Shown here: one piece after another, positions 1 to 8,750 of the stretch
Numbering within the stretch: the stretch's first letter is position 1
How the letters are laid out: every line of letters begins with the position of its first letter
Source: Pseudomonas quebecensis
GTDB lineage: Bacteria > Pseudomonadota > Gammaproteobacteria > Pseudomonadales > Pseudomonadaceae
Length of the DNA: 64,000 bases
Assembly: GCF_026410085.1 (NCBI RefSeq)
Contig: NZ_CP112866.1
Span: forward strand, 992,001 to 1,056,000
Direction of reading: 5' to 3'
Notes under the pieces: model-generated
The model's database searches: none
What the model saw: only the letters and a program-made list of their open reading frames with translations
What the model was told of the DNA's origin: nothing
Program-made: the position numbers and the translations under genes

Positions 1-815
1 CGATTGATCAGGTTGCCGAACAACAGGCGCGCACCGATGAAACTGGCGCCGAACAGGCTCAATGCCCACACCGCGTTGTCCCAGTGCTGGGTGGTGTAAT
101 ACAGCGTGATAAACGTCGCGATGGTGCCGAAGCCGATCGACCCCAGGGCCAGCGCGCAGCCGTGGGGCAGCACGCGACCCAGGACGTTCATGAAGGGCAG
201 GCGCACACCGCTGACAATCGGCGCCGCGACTTTATTCCACGCCAGCAGCAAGCCCACGGCAGCCAGCAGGATAATGCTCACGCCCATGCTCCACAGCCCC
301 AGGTGACTGACTAGCAGCACCCCCAGCGGTGCGCCGACCGCCAGCGCGCCATAGCTGGCGATGCCATTCCACGAGATGACCTTGGCGGTGTTGGCCGCGC
401 CCACCCGGCCGATACCCCAGCCGATGGCGCCCGAGCCCACCAGGCTCTCCGCGCTGCCCAGCACCAGGCGGCCGATCAGCAGGCTGCCCAGGCTCAGCGC
501 CGGCAGGCTGGAGAACCATGCGGCCAGCAGCATGAACACACCGCTCAGGCCGCAGCCCGCCAGGCCGATCAGCACGGCGCGCTTGCTGCCCAGGTTATCG
601 ATAATGCGCCCGGCGTAGGGGCGGCTGAGCAACGTGGCCAGGTATTGCACGCTGATAACCAGCCCGGCGATCACCGCGCCAAAGCCCAGTTCGCTGTGCA
701 CATAGCCCGGTAATACCGCCAGGGGAATGCCGATATTCAGGTAGCCGATAAAGGTGAATAAAACAATGGAAACAACTTGCAGCGTGACCGCCATGGGGCG
801 CTGGGTATCGGGCAT
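1..815 (-). CDS. MFS transporter, YfcJ/YhhS-like (3' end outside window)
   Basis: Inner-membrane major facilitator permease of unknown substrate. The reading frame starts at the ATG at 813-815 and stays open to the window edge, giving about 271 residues, so the C-terminal third is missing. Hydrophobic segments follow one another from residue 10 on. The usual MFS loop 2-3 signature is visible as [15 protein letters not shown] at about residues 57-71, with further glycine-rich helices ([22 protein letters not shown]). This pattern resembles the arabinose-efflux-like YfcJ/YhhS group. The start is supported because the next upstream codons lack a better ATG and residues 8-30 form the first helix. 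The substrate cannot be told from sequence. Confidence 0.85.
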   Translation of the reverse strand, partial: MPDTQRPMAVTLQVVSIVLFTFIGYLNIGIPLAVLPGYVHSELGFGAVIAGLVISVQYLATLLSRPYAGRIIDNLGSKRAVLIGLAGCGLSGVFMLLAAWFSSLPALSLGSLLIGRLVLGSAESLVGSGAIGWGIGRVGAANTAKVISWNGIASYGALAVGAPLGVLLVSHLGLWSMGVSIILLAAVGLLLAWNKVAAPIVSGVRLPFMNVLGRVLPHGCALALGSIGFGTIATFITLYYTTQHWDNAVWALSLFGASFIGARLLFGNLIN

Positions 816-904
816 GGGAAAACGTCCACATTTGCAGCAGGTAAAGATAGGCTGCTAATGATACCGGTGCTTATGCCCGCGCAGGGCATCAAACCGCAAA
901 AAAC

Positions 905-1087
905 TCAGGATTGGGCGGGGCTCAGCAATTGCGTAGTCACCAGAGCGGCCAGGGCGTTTTCCTGAGTACCGAAGCGTTTGAGCAGCATGGCTTGTTTATC
1001 GGCGCTCAGGCGGTTCCACACCTCGACCATCTGCAAGGCAGCGTCGAGCAAGGCGGCATCCGGGGTGTCGGGGAGGGTATCGGTCAT
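905..1087 (-). CDS. Small hypothetical protein, 60 aa
   Basis: A 60-residue acidic and leucine-rich protein (MTDTLPDTPDAALLDAAL...) that looks fully alpha-helical, with no signal peptide or membrane segment. It reads on the same strand as the MFS gene and the 42-aa gene upstream. A 13-bp perfect inverted repeat (1113-1146) separates it from that neighbour. The ribosome binding site is weak (GAGATA). I do not recognise a family. Codon use fits a real gene, and nothing longer exists on the other strand here. Confidence 0.55.
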   Translation of the reverse strand: MTDTLPDTPDAALLDAALQMVEVWNRLSADKQAMLLKRFGTQENALAALVTTQLLSPAQS

Positions 1088-1112
1088 GGCGGGTATCTCG
1101 TGGCTTCAGGCA

Positions 1113-1146
1113 GTGTGGAAAGCGCTCAACGGTGCGCTTTCCACAC
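1113..1146. repeat. 13-bp perfect inverted repeat (strong hairpin)
   Basis: GTGTGGAAAGCGC at 1113-1125 is the exact reverse complement of GCGCTTTCCACAC at 1134-1146, leaving an 8-base loop. It lies between two small minus-strand genes, 14 bases past the stop of the 42-aa gene. There is no T-tract on either side, so it is a stable hairpin and possible processing or attenuation site rather than a textbook intrinsic terminator. Confidence 0.75.
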
Positions 1147-1160
1147 GGTCTGGTACGGCG

Positions 1161-1289
1161 TCAGTCCTGGCGTTCGCTGTCGACTGGTTTGGCTTCTTTG
1201 GCCTCAGGCTGCTGGGCGCTGGCCTGCTGCGGTGTTGGCTGCTCAGTTTCGTGCAGGCTTGGGAAGGGGAGATTAGGGATCTCGTGCAT
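1161..1289 (-). CDS. Small hypothetical protein, 42 aa, Pro/Gln/Ala-rich
   Basis: A 42-codon frame begins at the ATG at 1287-1289, preceded at a good distance by a strong ribosome binding site (AAGGAG). The product begins MHEIPNLPFPSLHE and continues as a Gln/Pro/Ala/Glu-rich, probably unfolded tail. It is cytoplasmic by appearance, with no signal peptide. The excellent binding site and lack of any competing frame are the main reasons for calling it. The function is unknown. Confidence 0.6.
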   Translation of the reverse strand: MHEIPNLPFPSLHETEQPTPQQASAQQPEAKEAKPVDSERQD

Positions 1290-1404
1290 CGTCGTCGCTC
1301 CTTGCAAAGTCTGTTTTTTCAATCGCAGGTGATTCCGCGCGTTCTACAAGCCTTCGCAGGATACAGCAGTGTAAATGACAAAAAGACTTTTATATCCACC
1401 CCAC

Positions 1405-1716
1405 CTAGAACGGCACCTTGCCCAGAATCATGTCGCGGTACATCACAAAATCCCCCAACAGACTGTAGAACGGGTGCTGGAAGGTTGCCGGACGATTCTT
1501 TTCATAGAAAAAATGCCCCACCCAGGCAAAGCCGTAGCCGGCAATCGGCACCGCCAGCAACAAGCCAAGCGAGCCCCGGCCAATGGCGTAGGCCAGGATG
1601 CCGATGACCAGAGTGGTGCCGATAAAATGCAGGCGGCGGCAGGTACTGTTGCCGTGCTCCTGCAGGTAGTACGGGTAGAATTCGGCGAAACTGTTGAATC
1701 GCTTGATGTTTTCCAC
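1405..1716 (-). CDS. DUF962 / Mpo1-like membrane protein
   Basis: A 103-residue protein of the DUF962 (YGL010w/Mpo1-like) family. The yeast member Mpo1 is an Fe(II) dioxygenase acting on 2-hydroxy fatty acids; the bacterial proteins are uncharacterised. The family features are present: an N-terminal FAEFYPYYLQEH stretch, the HFIGT histidine motif at about residues 30-34, two membrane segments (about 35-68), a second histidine in WVGHFFYEKNRPATFQHP, and the terminal PFYSLLGDFVMY block. Length is normal for short bacterial members. It is a single gene with no clear operon partner. Family assignment is firm; enzymatic role is inferred. Confidence 0.85.
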   Translation of the reverse strand: MENIKRFNSFAEFYPYYLQEHGNSTCRRLHFIGTTLVIGILAYAIGRGSLGLLLAVPIAGYGFAWVGHFFYEKNRPATFQHPFYSLLGDFVMYRDMILGKVPF

Positions 1717-1877
1717 GTTGGCCTGCCCTTTATTGTTATCCCGTCCGACGGGTGTTCGGCGGGGAGCTTATTTGAGTCTAGAGTGATCAGTGGTAACAGC
1801 CAGTGACAATAGATGCCACTTTAGTATCCTTGCCTTCCTGGCTGCCGTTTTGAGCCTGCTTTCATTAAGAAGACGCC

Positions 1878-2936
1878 ATGAGCGAACGAACAACTTCTGC
1901 AAGCTGGGCGATGGGGATAGTCAAGGCGTTGGAAATGGACGGCCTGGATTGCCGAGCCCTGTTCAGGCAACTGGGCCTGGACTACGCCGCCCTGAGCGAC
2001 CCCGATGCACGGTTCCCGCAGGATTCCATGACCCGCCTGTGGCAGCGTGCGGTCGAGCTGTCGGGCAACCCGGCGATTGGCCTGAACATGGGCAAGGTGG
2101 TGCGTCCGGCATCGTTTCATGTGGCCGGTTATGCGTTGATGTCCAGCAACACCCTGGCTGAAGGCTTTATGCGCTTGGTGCGCTATCAGCGGATCATCGC
2201 CGAAAGCGCCGACTTGAGTTTCCGCCTGTTACCCGAGGGCTATGCGCTGATTCTGACGGTGCATGGTGATCATCTCCCACCGACTCGACAGAGCGCCGAA
2301 GCGTCCCTGGCCAGCGCGCTGGCGCTCTGTGGCTGGCTGAGCGGGCGCTCCCTGCAGCCGCGCAAAGTTTTGCTGCAGGGTGAGCAACCGCTCGATCTGG
2401 CGCCTTACAAACAGGCATTCCACGCACCGCTGGAATTCAATGCGCCGTATGACGCGCTGATCTTTGAACGCGCCGATATGGACGCGCCGCTGCCCACCGC
2501 CAACGAAGCCATGGCGCTGCTGCATGATCGGTTTGCCGGCGAATACCTGGCGCGGTTCTCGGAAAGTCGCGTGACCCACAAGGCACGCCAGGTACTGTGT
2601 CGCTTATTGCCTCAGGGCGAGCCTAAACGCGAGGTGGTAGCCCAGACCCTGCACCTGTCGCAGCGCACCTTGCAACGGCGTTTGCAGGAAGAAGGCACCA
2701 GTTTCCAGGCCCTGCTCGACGACACCCGGCGGGAACTGGCCGAGCAATACCTGGCGCAGCCAAGCATGACCCTGCTGGAGATCGCCTACCTGTTGGGTTT
2801 TGCCGATCCGAGCAATTTCTTCCGCGCATTTCGCCGCTGGTTCGATGCCACGCCCGGCGAGTTCCGGGCGCGGTTGCAGGACGCGTCGACCCTCAGTGGC
2901 GCCAGAACGCCGGGATACACAGAACAAAGACTGTGA
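1878..2936 (+). CDS. AraC-family transcriptional regulator
   Basis: A 352-residue DNA-binding regulator. Residues 1-200 match the AraC-type ligand-binding/dimerisation domain found in OruR/ArgR-like Pseudomonas regulators (GLDYAALSDPDARFPQ, then a long alpha/beta region). The C-terminal 100 residues hold the double helix-turn-helix: VAQTLHLSQRTLQRRL and the second motif LLEIAYLLGFADPSNFFRAFRRW. The start is the first ATG after the promoter region. Its 3' end overlaps the convergent trkH gene by 44 bases. The effector and targets are unknown. No divergent target gene is adjacent, so it may act elsewhere on the chromosome. Confidence 0.9.
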   Translation: MSERTTSASWAMGIVKALEMDGLDCRALFRQLGLDYAALSDPDARFPQDSMTRLWQRAVELSGNPAIGLNMGKVVRPASFHVAGYALMSSNTLAEGFMRLVRYQRIIAESADLSFRLLPEGYALILTVHGDHLPPTRQSAEASLASALALCGWLSGRSLQPRKVLLQGEQPLDLAPYKQAFHAPLEFNAPYDALIFERADMDAPLPTANEAMALLHDRFAGEYLARFSESRVTHKARQVLCRLLPQGEPKREVVAQTLHLSQRTLQRRLQEEGTSFQALLDDTRRELAEQYLAQPSMTLLEIAYLLGFADPSNFFRAFRRWFDATPGEFRARLQDASTLSGARTPGYTEQRL

Positions 2937-4347
2937 TGATTTCCAGGCGGCCCAACAGCATGCCCAGCGACAGGATCCACTTGGCCGCATCCGGCAGGCT
3001 GGCGAAGTTGCCGGCCGGGCCGATGGTTTCCCCCAGGCCCGGGCCGACCCCGGACACGGTGCTGGCGGCGCCGGTCAGTGCGGTCATCCAGTCCAGCCCC
3101 AGCAGCGAAAGGGCCAGGGCGATGGCGCAGATGGTGATGGCGAAGAAAAACGAAAAGGTCAGGATCGAGCGCACGATCTCTTCGTCCAGGCGGTGGCCGT
3201 TGTACTTTTGCTTGATCACCGCGCGCGGATGAATCAACTGGTTCAAGTTGGCCTTGAGCAGGATATAGGCGACCTGGAAACGGAAGATCTTGATCCCGCC
3301 CGCCGTGGAGCCTGAGCAGCCGCCGATAAAACCCAGATAGAAAAACAGCATCAGTGAGAAGTTGCCCCACAGGCTGTAGTCTCCCAGCGCGAAACCGGTG
3401 GTGGTCACCACCGATGTGACGTTTAACGCTACGTGGCGCAAGGCCTCCAGCCAGTGCAGGTTGGTGGTCCACCAGTACCAGGTGCCGAGTACCAGCCAGG
3501 TGACCAACAGCAAGCCTAGCAAGCCCTGCACCTGCTGATCCTTGATCAGCGCCCGACGGTTGCCGCGCAACGTGGCGACATACAGCGTGAACGGCAGGCT
3601 GCCGAGGATCATCACCACCACCGCCACCCAGTGCACCGCCGGTTGTTGCCAGTGGGCCAGGGACTGATCGGAGGTGGAAAAGCCGCCGGTGGAAATCGCC
3701 GACATCGCATGGTTGATCGCATCGAACAGGCCCATGCCGGCCCACCAGAATGCCAGGCTGCCGAGAATGGTGATGCCCACGTAAGCCGCCACGATCAGCC
3801 GCGCCACCATGTGCGATCGCGGCATGACCTTTTCCGAGCGGTCCGAGGACTCGGTCTGGAACAGGCGCATGCCCCCAATCCGCAGCAGCGGCAGGATCGC
3901 CACCGCCATGCCGATAAAGCCGATGCCCCCAAGCCAGTGCAGCAACGAGCGCCACATCAGGATGCCCGGCGACATGCTGTCCAGGCCGCTTAACACCGTG
4001 GAACCGGTGGCGGTGATGCCGGACATGCTTTCAAAAAACGAATCGGTGTAGCTGATGTGCTGGGTCAGCAGGAACGGCAGCGCGGCGAACACGCACACCA
4101 CCAGCCAACTGCTGACGGTGAGCAGGTACATGTCGCGCGGGCGCAGGTGCACCTGCTCGGGGCGGCCGGGGATCACCAGCGCCAGGCCGGCGACAAAGGT
4201 GATCAGGCTGGCCCACAGGAAGGATGGGAGGTCACTGGTGCGTTCGAAGATCACCAGGGTGGCCATGGGCACGACCATGGCGATCGCGAGGGTGATCAGG
4301 AAGATGCCGATGATGAAACCGATGATGCGCAGGGTCGGCAACGCCAT
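2893..4347 (-). CDS. trkH: TrkH-family potassium uptake protein
   Basis: Inner-membrane potassium channel subunit of the Trk system, working with the cytoplasmic regulator TrkA, which is not in this window. The four pore-loop repeats that form the selectivity filter can all be seen: SGITATGSTVLSG (about 109-121), SAISTGGFSTSDQS, VTSVVTTTGFALGDY and ASTVSGVGPGLGE, each with the key glycine. I chose the ATG at 4345-4347, giving 484 aa, the length I know for Pseudomonas TrkH; the frame is open 29 codons further upstream, but that stretch is not membrane-like. It is convergent with the AraC gene, with a 44-base 3' overlap. Confidence 0.93.
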   Translation of the reverse strand: MALPTLRIIGFIIGIFLITLAIAMVVPMATLVIFERTSDLPSFLWASLITFVAGLALVIPGRPEQVHLRPRDMYLLTVSSWLVVCVFAALPFLLTQHISYTDSFFESMSGITATGSTVLSGLDSMSPGILMWRSLLHWLGGIGFIGMAVAILPLLRIGGMRLFQTESSDRSEKVMPRSHMVARLIVAAYVGITILGSLAFWWAGMGLFDAINHAMSAISTGGFSTSDQSLAHWQQPAVHWVAVVVMILGSLPFTLYVATLRGNRRALIKDQQVQGLLGLLLVTWLVLGTWYWWTTNLHWLEALRHVALNVTSVVTTTGFALGDYSLWGNFSLMLFFYLGFIGGCSGSTAGGIKIFRFQVAYILLKANLNQLIHPRAVIKQKYNGHRLDEEIVRSILTFSFFFAITICAIALALSLLGLDWMTALTGAASTVSGVGPGLGETIGPAGNFASLPDAAKWILSLGMLLGRLEIITVFVLCIPAFWRH

Positions 4348-4503
4348 GAAGTGAGCTCGGATGAGGGAACAGAGGCGCCATTCTACCTGGGGGGCAGGGC
4401 ATGTAAACCGGTGCGGCGGATGGGCGAGCGACACATATGCAAAGCACGGACCACTGTCGGGTTCGTCAGCATGGGGTTCCTTATTCTGTTTAAGAGACCC
4501 ACC

Positions 4504-7500
4504 ATGCTGTTTGAGTCTTTAACCACCCCGTCGTTGATACGACGACTGAACGCCAATGACAACCCGTCACAAATGGCGTTGGTAGAGAAACTGTCGACCC
4601 TCAATCTCCAGCTCCTGGAAGAGCTGGCCCAGCAGCCCAGGTTCGAGACGTTTGTGCAGGACGAGTTTGACCGCCATTTCAGCGACCTGATGCCGCGCCT
4701 GGAAGTGCGCAAGGACTATGTTCAGGGCGGCGAGGAACAAGCATTCGGGCAAACGACGTTACAGGATACGCTGGCCCCCTCGCCCTTGGCGCCGACAGTG
4801 CTGGACGTCGTGGTGCAACGTATCGTGACCGGCCAGGCGTCTACCCATGCCAGTCGCGATACCCGGTTCTATCGGACACCGGCCGACGAAGGCGATCCGC
4901 CGCTCATACCTGAACTGAACGGCCTGGCGTTCGATGGCTTCGTCGATAGTCTGGGCGGCGCTTTGACCTCTCGTTATTTGACCTTTACGCAAACTTACTG
5001 GGCCATGCCGCGAGGTTCGACCGATGTGCGCAGCCGTCGACAATGGCTGGTGGATAAACGTCTCGAACACCTGCGCACTGAAGTGGCCTTGCTCAAAGGC
5101 GATGGCCTGGTTACGGCGGCGGGCGAGGCGCTGTTCGACAAGTTGTTGCGCTATCCCGACGCGTTGGCCCGCCGCGCGCTCAAGGGCTATAAACCGTGTG
5201 CCTATGGCCTGGCGCTCAAGGGCGCGGCGTCCGCGGATGCGTTGCTCCACGGCGCGTTTGTCTTGACCGCCCGCGACCCACAGGACGCACAGAACACCTG
5301 GGAATCGGACACGCCCGCCGAGCTGCAAGTGCGGCCCGTTAATGCGGGCAGCAACCTGGGTATTGTGCTGCTGTTCAGTCCGAACAACGGCCTTGAAGAG
5401 TTTGATTCACTGGCCAGTCTCGACCGCGAACTGCACCGTCGCCTCAACCATCCTAGCGAATTCTCCAGTCTTCTGGCGCTGATGGCTGACAACGATCAGC
5501 CACAGGGTTTGGCTCTGCACCGTGAGGACAAGACCAGTGATCAATTCACATACCTCGAATGGTTAGACTCGCCTTTCATCCACGCCATCGAAGATCAATG
5601 CCAAAAGCTGCGAGCCGATTTCATCTCGACCCTCATGCGCTACCAGGCCTTTCCCGCTACGCAAGACCGTTCCCGGCTGGCGGAGAGCCTGGACCTGGCG
5701 ACCGATTTGACGCGGGCTTTCGATGGCAGCCCGGTATTGTTGGCGCGGCTTAAAAAACGTGGCCAGGCCCAGCTCAAAATCTTTCTTGAAGGTGCGAGTG
5801 CCGCCGACAAACTTGCCTGGCACGAGGCGATCCAGGGCTACTGCGATGAACTGTCGAATCTGTCGGACACCGAGGGTCTGCCGACCTTGGCCCAATTCAG
5901 TGATAAAACCGCCTTGCTGGCCTATGGCAATGCCCAATTACGCGGGCTCCTCAAGGCGCAATTCGGACTGCAGGCAAATCCAGACGAAATTCTGGTCCAT
6001 ACACGCGAGCCCCATACCCCGCCCATCGTTTACGTACCAGGCGCTGCATCGTCTGTGCCCAGGGAACCCGGTACGCCGCTCTATACCGAGCGCAAACGCA
6101 GCTTGACCGAGCTGGCTCTGGAAAATGTCGGTGGGCTGGACTTCAACTTTGCCAACTTCTCCCGCCTGACCGACAAGAGTGGCGCAGTCTACTCGGACCT
6201 GACCGTCGGGCAGGTGAAGGACCTGGTTCGCAGCGCCAACATCGGCGACAGCTACGACGCCCTGCTGAAGGATCGCTTGATCACCTCGCCCGCAGCCCTG
6301 GCGCAAAAAAGCCACTTTGCCCGCGTCATTGAACGACAGGTAAGGCTGGATGCAATCGAAGCGAAGATCGCCGGTGATTTCTTGCCGGACCGCTTGGAAC
6401 GGGGCTTCAACTGGGTGCGGGTGGTGCTGGATCAACCGGTGGACAGTGATCGGCGGGAGACCGTCGAGGGGCATCGGGTGGTGGTGCAATCCCTGAAATT
6501 GCGCGGCCAGCGGGTACGCGGTGTGTGGTTGTTTCGCAGTGCCTCCTCGAGCGTCGGCTCGACCGTGGTCTACGCGCCGCAAGCGCCTGGTGGGCGTGTG
6601 TTCTATGAGTTCGCCGATGACCAGTTGTCTAGTGGCTTCACCCATAACAGCTCCTGGCGCGAGTATCTGGTGGGCCGGGTGGAAAAAGCGCAGCAGCGCC
6701 ATGTCCGTAGCATTTTGCGTGGGCGAGGCGACATGACCATGATGCATATGCCCAGGATCGCCGGTAACATTTTCGAGGAAGCCTATGAGGTAGAAGCTAA
6801 CTTCGCGATCAACGACGCCGGGTCTCAGTCGAGAACCACCACTGAAACGGACGTTGACACAGCCATTACGGTTGCAACCACGGCTTTTGACATCGCCGCC
6901 ATGGTATTGCCGATCAAGGTCATGTTGCCGATTGGGCTGGCCAGGAGCCTGTTTTCAATATTCAACGCTATGGACGCCGCCAGCCTTGGTGACCGCGGGG
7001 AAGCGGCGCATCACCTTGTCCGCGCCTTGGGCGAGTTCATCGGGGCGCTGGTGGATGGTGCTGTCGGTGCCCGCACCGGCGCGGCAACCGCCGCTTCGCG
7101 GGGGTTGAATCCGCACATGGCCTTGAGAAGCAAACCCGCTGATCTGCTGGTTCTAAAGGGGTGGGAGGGCAAAGGTATCTACTACAAAGTGTCGACCGTG
7201 GAGGGCACTCGGCAGTATTTTCTCCGTGCGCAAAATCGCTGGTTTTCGATCCTCGATGAAGGTGGCGAGCAGGCTTGGCGCGTCAGGGATGTACGCAAGC
7301 CTTATCAGTATCACCATGCACCTATTCGCCTTGACTCGCAGGGCCGTTGGGAAGTGGGATCACACCCCGGCAAAGGGTTGAAAGGTGGCTTATCGCCTGA
7401 AGAAGAGTTGAGGCAGCTCTATCCGTTTCTCAGCCAGGACAATGCTCGGCTGGTGTTTGAGTCATTCAACTTCCCACCCGGGCGTGAACTTGAATTTCAA

Positions 7501-8670
7501 TTGGATGTCGTTCACACCTTGAGAGCGGGCACCGCGCTCGATGCCTTCAACCAATACTTGATGGTGACGCCCAGGCGTTTGTCCCTACGCCTGCGAGGGG
7601 GCGATTCTTCCGGCACGCCGCTCACACCGCTGGAACCGCTTCCCGGCCTCAGCCAGGCCAGGCCCGTCAGGCAGCCGCTTGAGCGGTTCGTCGACTGGGG
7701 GCAAACCATCGATGCCGCCGAACTCCAGTTACATAACGCCGACCTGGGAATTTACCGGCGCATTGGCGGAACCGCCGCGCTGATCGGTACCGACTACGTC
7801 AAGATTGATCAGCGCTACTTTCCTATTCTGCCCTCCGGTGCATCGGCCACTGTGGGTGAAGTGCCTCGCCATTTTGTTTTTATGCGAGATCCCAATCAGC
7901 CGTTTCGGACGTATGGGCAATTTGAAACGATGCTCAGGAGGGACCTCTTTGACCAGCCCCGTATAGCGAGCTTCGCGCCCCAGGATCGCCGTTGGGTCAA
8001 TGCCACGACGATGTCCTTCCAGAAGCCTCTCACCGCCTCGGTCGCGCAGGCGTTCCCGATGCTGACGATCGACAGCCAGGTCAATGTCGCCCGTACGTTG
8101 TTCAACCGGGCCAACCCGAACGGGCTCACTGCGTGGGGGATTACCGCCATGCAACGTACCTTGCAGGACTGGCGTCTGGCCTCGCCTTCGAGCCACGTGC
8201 GGCTGGGAGATCCGTTGACGCTGCTTCCCACGACGGTGAGAACGGCACAGGGCCATTGGCGGCTGGTGACCCAGCCACACTTATACACGCGGCTCACCTT
8301 TCGTACCGATCACACGCCCATTCTTTTGTACAACGCGCTAGTCAGCCGTACCGATGGAACGCTCAAGGCCCTGATGAACCAGGTACTCATTCGCGATGGC
8401 TACATCGTCATGTCGGCCTACAGCCCACCTGGCGAAGTGCTATTCAAACGCCCGGCTCGTGACACGCTTTACTGGCTACGGTTAAGGCGTGTGTTTGGGG
8501 AGGTAGTGGAGAGCGGTCCCAATGTGACGCTCAGGGAAACGTTACTGGATGCTGCGTCTCGCAGGCAAGTGAATGCCGCGCGGGCGGCGGGCAAATTGGT
8601 GTCGCTGGTGGGTGGCATCCATGTGCCGTTCGAGGGGAGCGCGGCGGCCATATTTGTCTTGCGGGTTTGA
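4504..8670 (+). CDS. Giant toxin-like protein, DUF6543 / dermonecrotic-toxin-domain type
   Basis: A single frame of about 1388 aa, starting at the ATG at 4504 (an in-frame ATG at 4471 is an alternative). I recognise it by overall character as one of the very large Pseudomonas proteins annotated with a dermonecrotic-toxin (DUF6543) domain. Characteristic parts are the segment SLTELALENVGGLDFNF near residue 531, followed by a VYSDLTVGQVKDLVRSA region, and two hydrophobic stretches at about 785-819 and 838-857 that could insert into a membrane. No signal peptide, no RHS/YD repeats and no obvious nuclease or protease motif are visible. It stands alone between trkH and a bidirectional terminator: no secretion gene, chaperone or immunity-like small gene is adjacent. 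Activity and export route are unknown. Family assignment is from memory of the pattern and needs a profile search. Confidence 0.65.
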   Translation: MLFESLTTPSLIRRLNANDNPSQMALVEKLSTLNLQLLEELAQQPRFETFVQDEFDRHFSDLMPRLEVRKDYVQGGEEQAFGQTTLQDTLAPSPLAPTVLDVVVQRIVTGQASTHASRDTRFYRTPADEGDPPLIPELNGLAFDGFVDSLGGALTSRYLTFTQTYWAMPRGSTDVRSRRQWLVDKRLEHLRTEVALLKGDGLVTAAGEALFDKLLRYPDALARRALKGYKPCAYGLALKGAASADALLHGAFVLTARDPQDAQNTWESDTPAELQVRPVNAGSNLGIVLLFSPNNGLEEFDSLASLDRELHRRLNHPSEFSSLLALMADNDQPQGLALHREDKTSDQFTYLEWLDSPFIHAIEDQCQKLRADFISTLMRYQAFPATQDRSRLAESLDLATDLTRAFDGSPVLLARLKKRGQAQLKIFLEGASAADKLAWHEAIQGYCDELSNLSDTEGLPTLAQFSDKTALLAYGNAQLRGLLKAQFGLQANPDEILVHTREPHTPPIVYVPGAASSVPREPGTPLYTERKRSLTELALENVGGLDFNFANFSRLTDKSGAVYSDLTVGQVKDLVRSANIGDSYDALLKDRLITSPAALAQKSHFARVIERQVRLDAIEAKIAGDFLPDRLERGFNWVRVVLDQPVDSDRRETVEGHRVVVQSLKLRGQRVRGVWLFRSASSSVGSTVVYAPQAPGGRVFYEFADDQLSSGFTHNSSWREYLVGRVEKAQQRHVRSILRGRGDMTMMHMPRIAGNIFEEAYEVEANFAINDAGSQSRTTTETDVDTAITVATTAFDIAAMVLPIKVMLPIGLARSLFSIFNAMDAASLGDRGEAAHHLVRALGEFIGALVDGAVGARTGAATAASRGLNPHMALRSKPADLLVLKGWEGKGIYYKVSTVEGTRQYFLRAQNRWFSILDEGGEQAWRVRDVRKPYQYHHAPIRLDSQGRWEVGSHPGKGLKGGLSPEEELRQLYPFLSQDNARLVFESFNFPPGRELEFQLDVVHTLRAGTALDAFNQYLMVTPRRLSLRLRGGDSSGTPLTPLEPLPGLSQARPVRQPLERFVDWGQTIDAAELQLHNADLGIYRRIGGTAALIGTDYVKIDQRYFPILPSGASATVGEVPRHFVFMRDPNQPFRTYGQFETMLRRDLFDQPRIASFAPQDRRWVNATTMSFQKPLTASVAQAFPMLTIDSQVNVARTLFNRANPNGLTAWGITAMQRTLQDWRLASPSSHVRLGDPLTLLPTTVRTAQGHWRLVTQPHLYTRLTFRTDHTPILLYNALVSRTDGTLKALMNQVLIRDGYIVMSAYSPPGEVLFKRPARDTLYWLRLRRVFGEVVESGPNVTLRETLLDAASRRQVNAARAAGKLVSLVGGIHVPFEGSAAAIFVLRV

Positions 8671-8691
8671 CCTGACTCGACCTGTCGGCAA

Positions 8692-8720
8692 AAAATGCCC
8701 CGAACGGGTCGGGGCATTTT
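8692..8720. terminator. Bidirectional intrinsic terminator
   Basis: AAAATGCCCCGA (8692-8703) pairs perfectly with TCGGGGCATTTT (8709-8720) around a 5-base loop. A-tract on one side and T-tract on the other allow termination in both directions, ending the giant toxin-like gene on the plus strand and the imelysin gene on the minus strand. Confidence 0.92.
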
Positions 8721-8750
8721 CAGTATCACTTAACGTTAAGCCTGCACTGA

